DNA from: JBIICS01 sp044238735
GTDB lineage: Bacteria > Bacteroidota > Bacteroidia > UBA4408
Length of the DNA stretch: 32,235 nucleotides
Assembly: GCA_044238735.1 (NCBI GenBank)
Contig: JBIICS010000012.1
Coordinates: forward strand, 1-32,235
Direction of reading: 5' to 3'
The position numbers and the translations under genes are program-made. Positions 7,669-16,057 of this stretch are shown one piece after another; positions within the stretch are counted from its first letter, which is position 1; every line of letters begins with the position of its first letter. The notes under the pieces were generated by a model. The model did no database searches. It worked only from the letters and a program-made list of their open reading frames with translations, and was not told the origin of the DNA.

Positions 7669-9387
7669 TTAATCCAGGTTTTTCAATTCTGCTTTAACAA
7701 AATCAGCCAGCCCTTTCACATATTCTTTAGAGAAATTAAATTCAATCCCAGCAGCCTGATATAATTGAGGAATACTTCGTGTATAACCAAGCTGCAAACA
7801 GTTAATGTAATTTTGCAATGTTTTAGTAGGATTTTCCTTATAATTTTTCCATAAGGCAATGGCGCCCAATTGAGCCATGCCATATTCAATATAATAAAAA
7901 GGTACTTCAAACAAATGCAATTGCTTTTGCCACGTATTTTCAAATGCCTCCTCTACTCCACTCCAATTAATAATCTGACTGCTAAACTGATTCATTATTT
8001 GAGTCCAGCTTTGCTGACGTTCTTCTAAACTGTGGTTTGGATTTTCGTAAATCCAATGCTGAAACTTATCAATTGTAGCTACCCATGGAAGAGTTCGCAA
8101 GACTTTTTCTAGTTGTTCGCGCTTGGCTCGCTTTAGATCATTTATATCATTAAAGAAAACATGCCAGTGTTCCATAGAAATTAACTCCATCCCCATGCTG
8201 GCCAATTCTGCAACCTCGCTGGGCACACTTTTAAATTCAGTTACAGGTAAATGTCTGCTTAAAAAAGAATGAACAGCATGGCCACCCTCATGAACCATCG
8301 TAACCAAATCAGTTAAGGTTCCAACTGCATTCATAAAAATAAACGGAATACCGCACTCATACAAAGGATAATTATAACCACCCGGAGCTTTTCCTTTACG
8401 GGATTCTAAATCCAGATGTCCGAGGTGTTTCATTTCGCTTAAATTTTCAGCGAAAGGCGGATATACATAATTAAAACACTTAATCGTTTTCTCTATCAAT
8501 TCATCTGTAGTTTCGAAAGGCTTTAAAGGAGCGGAACCATTTAGATCCACATCCATATCCCACGGCTTTAACTCCTCTAATTTTAAAAGTGTTTTTCTTT
8601 TTAAATCAAACACGTCCAAAATGGGTGTAATTTCAGACTCAATAGACTGATGAAAATTAAAACAATCCGCTATAGCATAATCAAAACGACCAAGCGATTG
8701 AAACATAAAATCGCGAAAATTAGAGAAACCCGCGTTTTTGGCCAGCTGTGTACGCTTATGAATAAGACTTGTATAAAGTGTATTTAAATTATCCTTCTCC
8801 TTAATACGGCGCTTCGTAATCTTTAGGTAAGTTTCTTCTCTTAAATTTCTATTATCATCTTTTAAAAATTTAGCCGCCTGTTGCAAGGTTAACTCTTTTC
8901 CGTTAAGCTCCACGGTCATAGTCCCGGCAATAGCTCCGTATTTCTGACTCTCAATAGATATTTCAGTTTGCAAAGGGATATTTTCCTCCCTAAACAAATC
9001 GATTTGTTTTTTAATACCTCTAAAGTAGATTGAATATGCGGAGTCATTTTCAAAATTGGCTACAAAAGGCGAAGCAATTAGTTTTTTGTTTAACAAATGA
9101 TATGCAGAAGTGGTATGAGGCTCAATATTCTCTATATATAATTCGTAGCTTTTTTTATATTCTTGATTTGTTGTATCGCAACTCATGCGAATATAACGCC
9201 AACCCAGTTCTTCCTCCATAACCGCCTCTAACTCGCTTCGATCGTATAACCATTTTTCAAAATCTTCTTTAGAATGAAGAGGTCTGTTTATTAAATCTTC
9301 AAAATAATATTCAATCGAATTCCAATCTGTAATCGCAAGATTATTTGCAAGAAAAGAGCGATTACGAGTTTTAATATCTATTTCCAT
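7669..9387 (-). CDS. M3 family oligoendopeptidase F-like metallopeptidase
   Basis: 572 residues; cytoplasmic zinc endopeptidase that cleaves short peptides. The HExxH zinc motif is H366-E-G-G-H370 in TMVHEGGHAVHSF, with the third ligand probably E394 in SEVAELASMGME, the layout of the M3/PepF family. YECGIPFIFMN (343-353) and the long helical N-terminal half with a PepF_N-like stretch also fit. No signal peptide. Length is close to the 560-600 residues usual for the M3B oligoendopeptidases. It lies alone between a convergent neighbour and the DUF5606 terminator, so it is probably monocistronic. The physiological substrate is unknown. ATG at 9387 gives a sensible N-terminus with no better upstream start. 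Confidence 0.92.
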   Translation of the reverse strand: MEIDIKTRNRSFLANNLAITDWNSIEYYFEDLINRPLHSKEDFEKWLYDRSELEAVMEEELGWRYIRMSCDTTNQEYKKSYELYIENIEPHTTSAYHLLNKKLIASPFVANFENDSAYSIYFRGIKKQIDLFREENIPLQTEISIESQKYGAIAGTMTVELNGKELTLQQAAKFLKDDNRNLREETYLKITKRRIKEKDNLNTLYTSLIHKRTQLAKNAGFSNFRDFMFQSLGRFDYAIADCFNFHQSIESEITPILDVFDLKRKTLLKLEELKPWDMDVDLNGSAPLKPFETTDELIEKTIKCFNYVYPPFAENLSEMKHLGHLDLESRKGKAPGGYNYPLYECGIPFIFMNAVGTLTDLVTMVHEGGHAVHSFLSRHLPVTEFKSVPSEVAELASMGMELISMEHWHVFFNDINDLKRAKREQLEKVLRTLPWVATIDKFQHWIYENPNHSLEERQQSWTQIMNQFSSQIINWSGVEEAFENTWQKQLHLFEVPFYYIEYGMAQLGAIALWKNYKENPTKTLQNYINCLQLGYTRSIPQLYQAAGIEFNFSKEYVKGLADFVKAELKNLD

Positions 9388-9402
9388 CCGTTTAATTTGA
9401 TT

Positions 9403-9434
9403 CGAAAATAAAATGATAATAGATTTAATACAAT
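9403..9434 (-). promoter_or_regulatory. Putative promoter of the oligoendopeptidase gene
   Basis: Minus strand: TATTTTCG (9403-9410; one mismatch from TAnnTTTG) preceded by ATTG (9431-9434) with a 20-nt spacer, 15 nt before the ATG at 9387. It lies just after the DUF5606 terminator, where a new promoter is needed. Confidence 0.3.
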
Positions 9435-9459
9435 TACCATTGATATTTGTTTATAAGAC

Positions 9460-9489
9460 AAAAAAAACCGAAGATTAATCTTCGGTTTT
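9460..9489 (-). terminator. Rho-independent terminator of the DUF5606 gene, overlapping its stop codon
   Basis: A perfect 26-bp palindrome at 9464-9489, each arm AAAACCGAAGATT or its complement, followed on the minus strand by a run of eight T (9467-9460). The stop codon (9475-9477) and the last codons of the DUF5606 gene lie within the stem, so the hairpin is also coding sequence. The T tract favours termination of minus-strand transcripts. Confidence 0.85.
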
Positions 9490-10017
9490 CTTAGCTTTTT
9501 TGGCCGATGCTTTTTTTGCTGGCTTTTTTTCTTTTAGATCAGCATCTGCAGAGGGTTCTGAGGACTTTTCCTTTTTTGCTGCTGCTTTCTTAGCAGGTTT
9601 TTCTTTTGTTTCGGTGGTGTTTTCTTTTACCTCCTCTACCAACAAATCAGCTGAAAGCAAAATGTTGTACCAACTCAATAATTTCTTTATGTCGCTATTA
9701 TAAACTCTTTCCTGATCAAAGTTTGGAACAATCTTAGTAAAATATTCTCTTAGCTTTTTTGGATCGCCTTTTAAGTCAACGGATATTTGTTTACCAGCCT
9801 CTGTAGCTTTAATAGTAGCGAAAATTTCTTTTAATGGCTTTTCGCCTTCTTCGGTGTAAACACTAATATCCTCCAATGCGCTTATTTTATCACTACCCTG
9901 AACAGGAAAGCGTTTTTTGTCTGCTAATGATTCGCAAACTATTCCATTTTTAGTTTTTGCAACTACCTTACTTAAACCCGAAATACCGGAAACTGCAATA
10001 ATACCCGTTAAATTCAT
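9475..10017 (-). CDS. DUF5606 domain protein with lysine/alanine-rich tail
   Basis: 180 residues. The first 135 or so form the DUF5606 domain of Bacteroidota: it starts MNLTGIIAVSGISGLSKVV, then KNGIVCESL, and ISALEDISVYTEEGEKPLKEIF; this family has no assigned function. The tail (about 135-180) is low-complexity, with repeated PAKKA, AKKEK, KKASAKKAKK blocks like the basic C-terminus of histone H1-like proteins, so it could bind nucleic acid; this part is inference. No signal peptide, so cytoplasmic. It stands as its own transcription unit with a good promoter upstream and a terminator at its end. Confidence 0.88.
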   Translation of the reverse strand: MNLTGIIAVSGISGLSKVVAKTKNGIVCESLADKKRFPVQGSDKISALEDISVYTEEGEKPLKEIFATIKATEAGKQISVDLKGDPKKLREYFTKIVPNFDQERVYNSDIKKLLSWYNILLSADLLVEEVKENTTETKEKPAKKAAAKKEKSSEPSADADLKEKKPAKKASAKKAKKTED

Positions 10018-10041
10018 TTATATATATATTTTAAAGAAGTA

Positions 10042-10072
10042 CAAAAATAATAATGTATTTGATGAAAACAAG
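10042..10072 (-). promoter_or_regulatory. Promoter of the DUF5606 gene
   Basis: Minus strand: TATTTTTG (10042-10049), full match to TAnnTTTG, preceded by CTTG (10069-10072) with a 19-nt spacer, which fits the Bacteroidota -33/-7 layout. The -7 box ends 24 nt before the ATG at 10017, leaving a leader of about 20 nt. This is the best-formed promoter in the window. Confidence 0.5.
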
Positions 10073-10079
10073 ATTTTTG

Positions 10080-12800
10080 TTACTTGTTAAGGATTAGCTT
10101 TTTAATAAGCTGCGGTTTAGAGTGGTCGTGATCTACAAAGCGAATAAAATAGCAACCATTATTTAAATCTGAAAGGTATAATTCATAAGAATTGTCGGTG
10201 ATTTCAAATTCTCTTACCAATTTACCATCAGCCGCTAAAATTTCTATAAAGCCACTTACCGGAGAAACAATTTTTAAATAACCACCGGATGGATTAGGAT
10301 AAAATTGAAAATGATCTACTGGATCTAAATCAGAACTTCCCACAAATAACTGATTGAATTTTTGCTGAGCAGCATTAGCCGCATTTATAAACTCCGTAAA
10401 ATTATCAGAAACAATTAAGGCAAAGGTTATATCCAGGGTATCGTTAGTCTCTAAGTTAAAAGGGCCGGCGCCCATATAGCTGGCAATATCGGTACCTGCG
10501 CCACTTCCGGCTAAATCCTGATTACCGGTGATCATAATAAATTTTTCTTCGGTTGAGAAACCATTATCCAGTTTAATTTTTTTGTCGTTAAGCATATCCA
10601 AGGCATAGTATTTACATAAACTACCATGACTTAATATTTTTATTCCTACGTAAGGTGAGTTGGGTTGGGTGCTAAATGCATATATTAAGTTTAGAGAATT
10701 AATAAATGCCGATTTGTTAAGTTCAGGGTTTTTAATATCCCAATCGGCGAACAAACCGGCATATAAAGATCCCAACGGAGTTATACCTTCATTTACTATT
10801 TTATAATTATAGAATATGTAATTACTATTCGGTTCGTCTATCCAGGCATAATTTTTTTGATTAATGGAAACATTTAAACGGGTAGAGCTTGCCATTCTAT
10901 CATCAAATTTGGTACTCACATCAAAATCAGAAACAGGTCTATCTACCATTCTCGTAGCTTTAAGTAAGGGGAAGAAATCTTCATCTATTTTACCGGCATC
11001 TGACATTAGATTATCGGAAACCTGCGTTACTGCATTACCGATAATTAAAGAGCCATTAAATAATAAGCTATTGTTTTTATAAATAACTCCCAATCCTTGC
11101 GACTGGTAAAAGTTATTATAACCGAGGTAGCCCTTGCTGGAAATGGATGTTTTAATTTTATTAACCGTTAAATTAATAAGATCTTCATTTGCTGTAATCT
11201 GAACACACTCCGATGATTTATAATTATCGGCCAAATAATTAAATACCATTTTAAAGGTGTGATTAGGGGGAATATTGTTCTTAAGCAGTAATTTGAACAT
11301 TTGTTGATTATTGGTGGCAATCCCCCATTGGTTTAAATCGCCCACATTATAATAACTGGATAAAACAGAAACATAAGGAGAAGGAACAGAAATTTTTACA
11401 AGTAAATTTTTGGCATTAGCCATAATATTTTTAAAGCTACATACCACAAACAAAGTATCACCATTTACCCATACCTCATCATTATTATCAGAAATATTAT
11501 ACGATTGAAGTAAAATGCCCGGTTTGGTATTATCAGAAATAGCATTAAGCAAATTAACCCTCCCTGTTCCTAATTTACCTTCGAATTGGGGAGAATTTAC
11601 CGTATCTATCAAATCAGCAGAAGATTTAAGTAGTTCTGCAAGTTGAAGGGCTGTTAAGGAAGGATAAACCGATTTAACAATTCCTGCAACCCCTGCAACA
11701 ACGGGTGCTGCCATAGAGGTACCACTTGATAAACCGTATGAGCCACCACCTAAAGTAGAGTAAATTAACTCTCCGGGAGCAGAAACATCTACATATTCGT
11801 TGTAACTAGATCCTTCCCATTTCTTGTCAACCTGATTGGTGGCCGCAACGGATAGTACATATTTATAAGATGCAGGATAAAAAGGATCCTCCGAATTACT
11901 GTTTCCTGCAGCACCAATAACCAAGCAATTTTGGTTAATTGTTGCATACGTTACAACATCTTGCTCGTATTTACTGTAACCCATTCCACCCCAACTACAG
12001 TTTACCACTGCACAACCATGGTCCGCTGCATAAACGATAGACTCATAACCTGCCGTTAAATAACCCGATTCATTCATGATTTTTAAAGGCATGAACTTAC
12101 AATTAAAACCAACCCCGGCTATACCTAAAGAATTATTGGAGGCAGCAGAGGCAATTCCAGACACATGAACTCCATGCACATGCGATTGATATTGAGGATT
12201 ATTATCATTACTTGCCAAATCCCAGCCCATAAAATTATCGAGATAACCATCAAAATCATTATCAATACCATCAATTGGGTCGGCATAATTTCTTTTAATG
12301 TTTGCATTTAAATCGGGATGAGCAATATCAACACCAGTATCACTAATGCCAATAACGGTATTGGTATCGCCCTTGGAGATATCGTAGGCTTGTAGCGCTT
12401 TGATAACATTTAGATGGTATTGTGTTGCTAACTGTGAATCATTAGGCGTGAATAGAAAATCGCGTTTATAAATAGGCTCAACGTATTCGAAAAGGTTTAA
12501 ATTTTTATAATAATGAATGGTTTTATCAATTGAAGTTTTAGAATCAGAAACTTCGTAAATTAAAGACAAATCAACATACCCCTCATTTAATTTGCTTGCT
12601 TCTAAAGATTTATGATTTGGGTATTTTTTAACGAGACTTTGCCCGGATAAAAAATTGCTTTTAGAATCCTGTATAAATTTTTGTTCCACTTCATGGTTTT
12701 TGAATTTCACCACTAGTTTTCCAGGAACAATTTCCTGACTAAAAACAAGAAACTGAACGCTTGTAAAGAAGTAGAATATGAAAATATTTGATAGCCTCAT
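10080..12800 (-). CDS. S8 subtilisin-like serine protease with T9SS C-terminal sorting domain
   Basis: 906 residues, exported. A signal peptide (1-21, cut after FSQ) is followed by a propeptide-like region (about 22-120) and a peptidase S8 domain (about 128-410) with the full catalytic triad: D154 in GISDTGVD, H209 in HVHGVHVSG, S362 in SGTSMAAP; oxyanion Asn N300 in GAAGN. A beta-rich middle (about 425-825) is unassigned. The last 76 residues, from FQFYPNPSGG (831) to the end, form a type A T9SS sorting domain with the usual strands and the closing LIKKLILNK. Known biology: such domains direct secretion across the outer membrane and are removed by PorU, which can attach the protein to A-LPS. 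It is the last gene after kdtA (22-bp gap), so probably co-transcribed with it. Substrate unknown. Confidence 0.94.
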   Translation of the reverse strand: MRLSNIFIFYFFTSVQFLVFSQEIVPGKLVVKFKNHEVEQKFIQDSKSNFLSGQSLVKKYPNHKSLEASKLNEGYVDLSLIYEVSDSKTSIDKTIHYYKNLNLFEYVEPIYKRDFLFTPNDSQLATQYHLNVIKALQAYDISKGDTNTVIGISDTGVDIAHPDLNANIKRNYADPIDGIDNDFDGYLDNFMGWDLASNDNNPQYQSHVHGVHVSGIASAASNNSLGIAGVGFNCKFMPLKIMNESGYLTAGYESIVYAADHGCAVVNCSWGGMGYSKYEQDVVTYATINQNCLVIGAAGNSNSEDPFYPASYKYVLSVAATNQVDKKWEGSSYNEYVDVSAPGELIYSTLGGGSYGLSSGTSMAAPVVAGVAGIVKSVYPSLTALQLAELLKSSADLIDTVNSPQFEGKLGTGRVNLLNAISDNTKPGILLQSYNISDNNDEVWVNGDTLFVVCSFKNIMANAKNLLVKISVPSPYVSVLSSYYNVGDLNQWGIATNNQQMFKLLLKNNIPPNHTFKMVFNYLADNYKSSECVQITANEDLINLTVNKIKTSISSKGYLGYNNFYQSQGLGVIYKNNSLLFNGSLIIGNAVTQVSDNLMSDAGKIDEDFFPLLKATRMVDRPVSDFDVSTKFDDRMASSTRLNVSINQKNYAWIDEPNSNYIFYNYKIVNEGITPLGSLYAGLFADWDIKNPELNKSAFINSLNLIYAFSTQPNSPYVGIKILSHGSLCKYYALDMLNDKKIKLDNGFSTEEKFIMITGNQDLAGSGAGTDIASYMGAGPFNLETNDTLDITFALIVSDNFTEFINAANAAQQKFNQLFVGSSDLDPVDHFQFYPNPSGGYLKIVSPVSGFIEILAADGKLVREFEITDNSYELYLSDLNNGCYFIRFVDHDHSKPQLIKKLILNK

Positions 12801-12822
12801 TTACCTTTTTAACGCAGATTGA

Positions 12823-14058
12823 TTATAAATGTTTCAGGAAATCTACAATTTTTTTTGAACTTCCGCCACTCGACCGAATTAATTCTGCTGCTTTTATTGA
12901 ACAGCTTAAATAAAACTCAGGGTCTGCAATTAACTTATCGATCAACAAACTGAGTCCTTGAGCATTATCGATGGTAAATCCGCCCCCCTTTTCCACTAGT
13001 AGAACAGCCTCTCTGAACGTTTGAAAATTTGGGCCGAAAATGACTGGTTTACCGAAAACAGCTGGTTCCTGTGTATTGTGTACGGTTTTATTAAATCCAC
13101 CACCTACATAGGTGATATTGGCATAATAATATAATGAGGATAACATCCCAATATTATCAATGATAAGGCATCTGGAAGCTTCCATAGAAGATGTTTTACT
13201 AAATCTAACTGGATTTAAATGACGATAAATTTCTTCTACTTCATTAAGTCGTTTTTCATCAATATGATGAGGCGCAATAATGAATTTAACAAGCTTATCC
13301 TGAATGGACCTACTGGCGGCAGAAAGCACTAAATCATCACTTTTCCAGGTGCTTCCCGCAATTATCAAAAGTTTATGCGATGCAAATTCATCCACCTTTA
13401 AAATATCTTTTCTAGAATTTGCAATTTCAATTACCCTGTCGAATCGGGTATCTCCACTTAATTCAACACGCGCAATACCTTTACTTTTTAAAAATCGAAA
13501 TGTATACTCGTCCTGAACAAAAAAATGTTTAACACTTCTCAAGCTATTTAAAAACCAGGCGGAATAAGATTTTGTTAAAAAATGACCGGGTCTTAAAAGC
13601 AAGGAAAAATAAATAAGAGGAATTTGCTGACGATTAAGTTCGTTAATGTAGTTGAACCAAAAATCATATTTAACGAATACTGCAGCTTTAGGTTTTATTA
13701 TATTAATAAAACGTTTTGCATTCGATTGGGTATCGGCTGGTAAGTAAAAGACATAATCAGCACCCTCGTAATTCTTTCTTATTTCATAGCCAGATGGAGA
13801 AAAGAAAGTGAGAAGAATTTTAACTTCCGGACTTTCTCTTTTCAGCAACTCCATAACCGGTCGTGCTTGTTCAAACTCACCTAAAGAAGAAGCGTGAAAC
13901 CAATATAAATTATCGATAGGGTGAGGGAAAGCATGTTGCAAAACTTCAAAAATATTCTTTCTTCCATCGCACCATAGCTTAGCTTTACCATTAAACAGCG
14001 ATGCCAGTTTAATAAATAACGAATATAATTTTACAACCAGAGAATATAAATATACCAT
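12823..14058 (-). CDS. waaA: 3-deoxy-D-manno-octulosonic acid (Kdo) transferase
   Basis: Adds Kdo to lipid A precursors at the inner membrane, also called KdtA. Starting at ATG 14058 gives 411 residues, typical. An N-terminal hydrophobic segment anchors it. Marks: WFHASSLGEFEQARPV with the catalytic base Glu (about E61), the LLTFFSPSGYEIRKNY pattern, KAAVFVKYDFWFNYI, and in the C-terminal half RLIIAGSTWKSDD-type glycosyltransferase Rossmann fold and YVGGGFNKTVHN and EPAVFGKPVIFGPN. An extra TTG codon precedes the ATG in frame, but the ATG sharing one base with the upstream stop (TGATG at 14060-14056) is the more likely start and suggests coupling. It sits between an outer-membrane protein gene and a T9SS protease gene. 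Confidence 0.95.
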   Translation of the reverse strand: MVYLYSLVVKLYSLFIKLASLFNGKAKLWCDGRKNIFEVLQHAFPHPIDNLYWFHASSLGEFEQARPVMELLKRESPEVKILLTFFSPSGYEIRKNYEGADYVFYLPADTQSNAKRFINIIKPKAAVFVKYDFWFNYINELNRQQIPLIYFSLLLRPGHFLTKSYSAWFLNSLRSVKHFFVQDEYTFRFLKSKGIARVELSGDTRFDRVIEIANSRKDILKVDEFASHKLLIIAGSTWKSDDLVLSAASRSIQDKLVKFIIAPHHIDEKRLNEVEEIYRHLNPVRFSKTSSMEASRCLIIDNIGMLSSLYYYANITYVGGGFNKTVHNTQEPAVFGKPVIFGPNFQTFREAVLLVEKGGGFTIDNAQGLSLLIDKLIADPEFYLSCSIKAAELIRSSGGSSKKIVDFLKHL

Positions 14059-14834
14059 CAATAAAAGTAATACGAATCAGGTGTTCTGCGATATAAAGGG
14101 ATACTAACGGCTACCTTAAAACCGTTAAGAATATCCAACCGAGATTCATTATCGGGTCTGAACTGATCATACAAATAACCACGCCTGTTCTTGGTGAAGC
14201 CTTGTATAAACTCGACACCGGCCATTAAGTTTACAAACTTATTGTTAGAAAACAATTGATAGCCTATAAACTGGCTGGTCGAAAATCCAAAACTTAAACG
14301 ATCGTAACCCTTACGATATTCCTTTGATAATTGAGGTGCGTTATTTCCTATATCTTCAATTCTTATTTTATGATAAAGCATGCCTGCACCAACTAAAAAC
14401 ACAAAGCCACTGTTGGGATTTGGCCCCAAAGTTAGAAACATTGTACCAATTTTAAAGTGAGAGTGCCAGCCTCTTTCCCATAATCGAGTGGTGGCCAGAT
14501 TACCTCTTTTATCTATAATTAAATTATTACCTGAAGCATTAGATGATGTGCCGATGTTAACAAATAAATTAGAATCTTTTATATCTCTCCCAAAAATATA
14601 ATTCCAATCAACACCAAACATGATACGTTTTTTAGTTTTATGTAAGAAAGAAAAACCCACCGAAGAATTATTACCAAAACGACTAGCCATATCTCTTTGG
14701 GGCATCTGGAACTGATATTGAAAAGAAAAATAAGGAATGCTTATAGATGAATCTTTAAGAGCCCGCTGTGCGAAACCTGTACAAGATAATAATAGGCTGA
14801 AAAACAGCAACGTAACACTTAAAAAAAGCTTCAT
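14058..14834 (-). CDS. Exported, probably outer-membrane beta-barrel protein
   Basis: 258 residues. The N-terminus is hydrophobic (MKLFLSVTLLFFSLLLSCTGFAQ); cleavage after GFAQ is most likely, though LLSC gives a weak lipobox alternative. The rest has alternating hydrophobic/polar strands rich in aromatic residues and glycine (FSFQYQFQMP, RIMFGVDWNYIFG, FVFLVGAGMLY, FVNLMAGVEFIQGF, FKVAVSIPLY), as in an 8-12-stranded outer-membrane barrel. I do not recognise a named family. First gene of an operon with waaA and the T9SS protease, overlapping waaA by one base, so a role in the outer membrane or LPS is plausible from context. Confidence 0.72.
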   Translation of the reverse strand: MKLFLSVTLLFFSLLLSCTGFAQRALKDSSISIPYFSFQYQFQMPQRDMASRFGNNSSVGFSFLHKTKKRIMFGVDWNYIFGRDIKDSNLFVNIGTSSNASGNNLIIDKRGNLATTRLWERGWHSHFKIGTMFLTLGPNPNSGFVFLVGAGMLYHKIRIEDIGNNAPQLSKEYRKGYDRLSFGFSTSQFIGYQLFSNNKFVNLMAGVEFIQGFTKNRRGYLYDQFRPDNESRLDILNGFKVAVSIPLYRRTPDSYYFY

Positions 14835-14853
14835 TTCCTTTAAATCAATTCCT

Positions 14854-14861
14854 CAAATTTA
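14854..14861 (-). promoter_or_regulatory. Putative -7 box for the barrel protein-waaA-protease operon
   Basis: TAAATTTG on the minus strand, full match to TAnnTTTG, ends 19 nt before the ATG at 14834. No TTTG lies at the expected -33 spacing. On the plus strand TATATTCG (14864-14871) just beside it could serve the divergent wbpE operon (one mismatch), so the 44-bp gap may hold back-to-back promoters. Confidence 0.35.
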
Positions 14862-14878
14862 GCTATATTCGTGCTACT

Positions 14879-16024
14879 ATGGTAAGCACAATGAAAAAAA
14901 TTCAAATGGTTGACCTTAAAGGTCAATATCATAAAATTAAATCGGAGGTTGATACGGCAATTCAGAATGTAATTGATAATGCCAGTTTTATAAACGGACC
15001 TGATGTAAAGGAGTTTTCGAATGAATTAGCAGATTATCTAAAAGTAAAACATGTTATTCCATGTGCTAATGGAACCGATGCGCTTCAAATTGCTATGATG
15101 GCATTGGATTTACAACCCGGTGATGAAGTAATAACTGCAAACTTTACCTATGTAGCCACTGCTGAAGTTATTGGTTTACTTAAATTAAAACCGGTACTGG
15201 TTGAAGTTAACGCAGAGACCTTTACTATTGATCCTAAATCGATCGAAAATGCCATTACAAGTAAAACCAAAGCCATTGTTCCTGTTCATCTATACGGACA
15301 ATGCGCCGATATGGATGCCATTATGGACATTGCCAAAAAGCATAATTTATATGTAATTGAAGATACTGCTCAAGCTATTGGCTCTGATTACACATCTAAA
15401 GACGGAAAAATTCACAAAGCCGGAACCATTGGTACTATTGGCTGTACATCTTTCTTTCCATCAAAAAATTTAGGTTGTTATGGCGATGGTGGAGCGCTTT
15501 ATACAAACGACGATCTATTAGCAGCTAAAATCAGAATGATTGCTAATCATGGCCAGTCGGTTCAATATATACACGATGAAATTGGAGTTAATTCGCGATT
15601 AGATACCATTCAGGCTGCTATTTTAAGAATAAAACTAAGGAAACTAGATCAATATGCTGTTGCCCGAAATAAAGCTGCCAGCTATTATGATAAAGCCTTT
15701 GCCAACCACCCAAAAATTAAAACCCCGGTTAGAGCAAACTATTCTACTCATGTTTTTCATCAATATACCTTACAACTTGATGGAGTAAATCGAGATGGTT
15801 TAAAAGAATACCTAGCCACTAAAGAAATACCTGCGATGATTTACTATCCTAAACCTCTTCATATGCAAAAGGCTTATCGCGATGAACGTTATAAAGAAGG
15901 AGATTTCCCTATTACCGAGAAACTTTGCTCATCCGTTATTTCTTTACCCATGCATACGGAGCTAGATGAAGAAACGCTTCAATACATTACAAATGAAGTA
16001 TTGTATTACATCAACCATAATTAA
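14879..16024 (+). CDS. wbpE: DegT/DnrJ/EryC1/StrS aminotransferase, WbpE/PorR-like
   Basis: PLP enzyme likely converting UDP-3-keto-GlcNAc-uronic acid to the 3-amino sugar, with glutamate as donor (the WbpE step of UDP-GlcNAc3NAcA synthesis). 381 residues from ATG 14879, or 377 from ATG 14891 (MKKIQMVDLKGQ), which is the more usual family N-terminus. Visible: CANGTDALQIAMMALDLQPGDEV (62-84), FTYVATAE (89-96), HLYGQCADMDAI (137-148), EDTAQAIG (161-168), and the PLP lysine K196 in SFFPSKNLGCYGDGGA; then GVNSRLDTIQAAIL. This set matches Pseudomonas WbpE closely; the equivalent in Porphyromonas gingivalis is PorR. First gene of a plus-strand operon with ugd (33-bp gap). Its partners WbpA, B and D lie about 13 kb away on the other strand. 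Confidence 0.9.
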   Translation: MVSTMKKIQMVDLKGQYHKIKSEVDTAIQNVIDNASFINGPDVKEFSNELADYLKVKHVIPCANGTDALQIAMMALDLQPGDEVITANFTYVATAEVIGLLKLKPVLVEVNAETFTIDPKSIENAITSKTKAIVPVHLYGQCADMDAIMDIAKKHNLYVIEDTAQAIGSDYTSKDGKIHKAGTIGTIGCTSFFPSKNLGCYGDGGALYTNDDLLAAKIRMIANHGQSVQYIHDEIGVNSRLDTIQAAILRIKLRKLDQYAVARNKAASYYDKAFANHPKIKTPVRANYSTHVFHQYTLQLDGVNRDGLKEYLATKEIPAMIYYPKPLHMQKAYRDERYKEGDFPITEKLCSSVISLPMHTELDEETLQYITNEVLYYINHN

Positions 16025-16057
16025 ACATTTATACCAAATTTTAACTCAAATTAATTT

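Noticed and set aside
7648..7679. Inverted repeat ACCTG...CAGGT between the convergent genes as a terminator
   Set aside because: Only five pairs with a 22-nt loop, partly inside the peptidase gene, and no convincing T run; too weak to call.
14059..14061. TTG at 14061 as the waaA start
   Set aside because: The adjacent ATG at 14058 overlaps the upstream stop by one base in the usual TGATG manner, and adds nothing but one residue if ignored.
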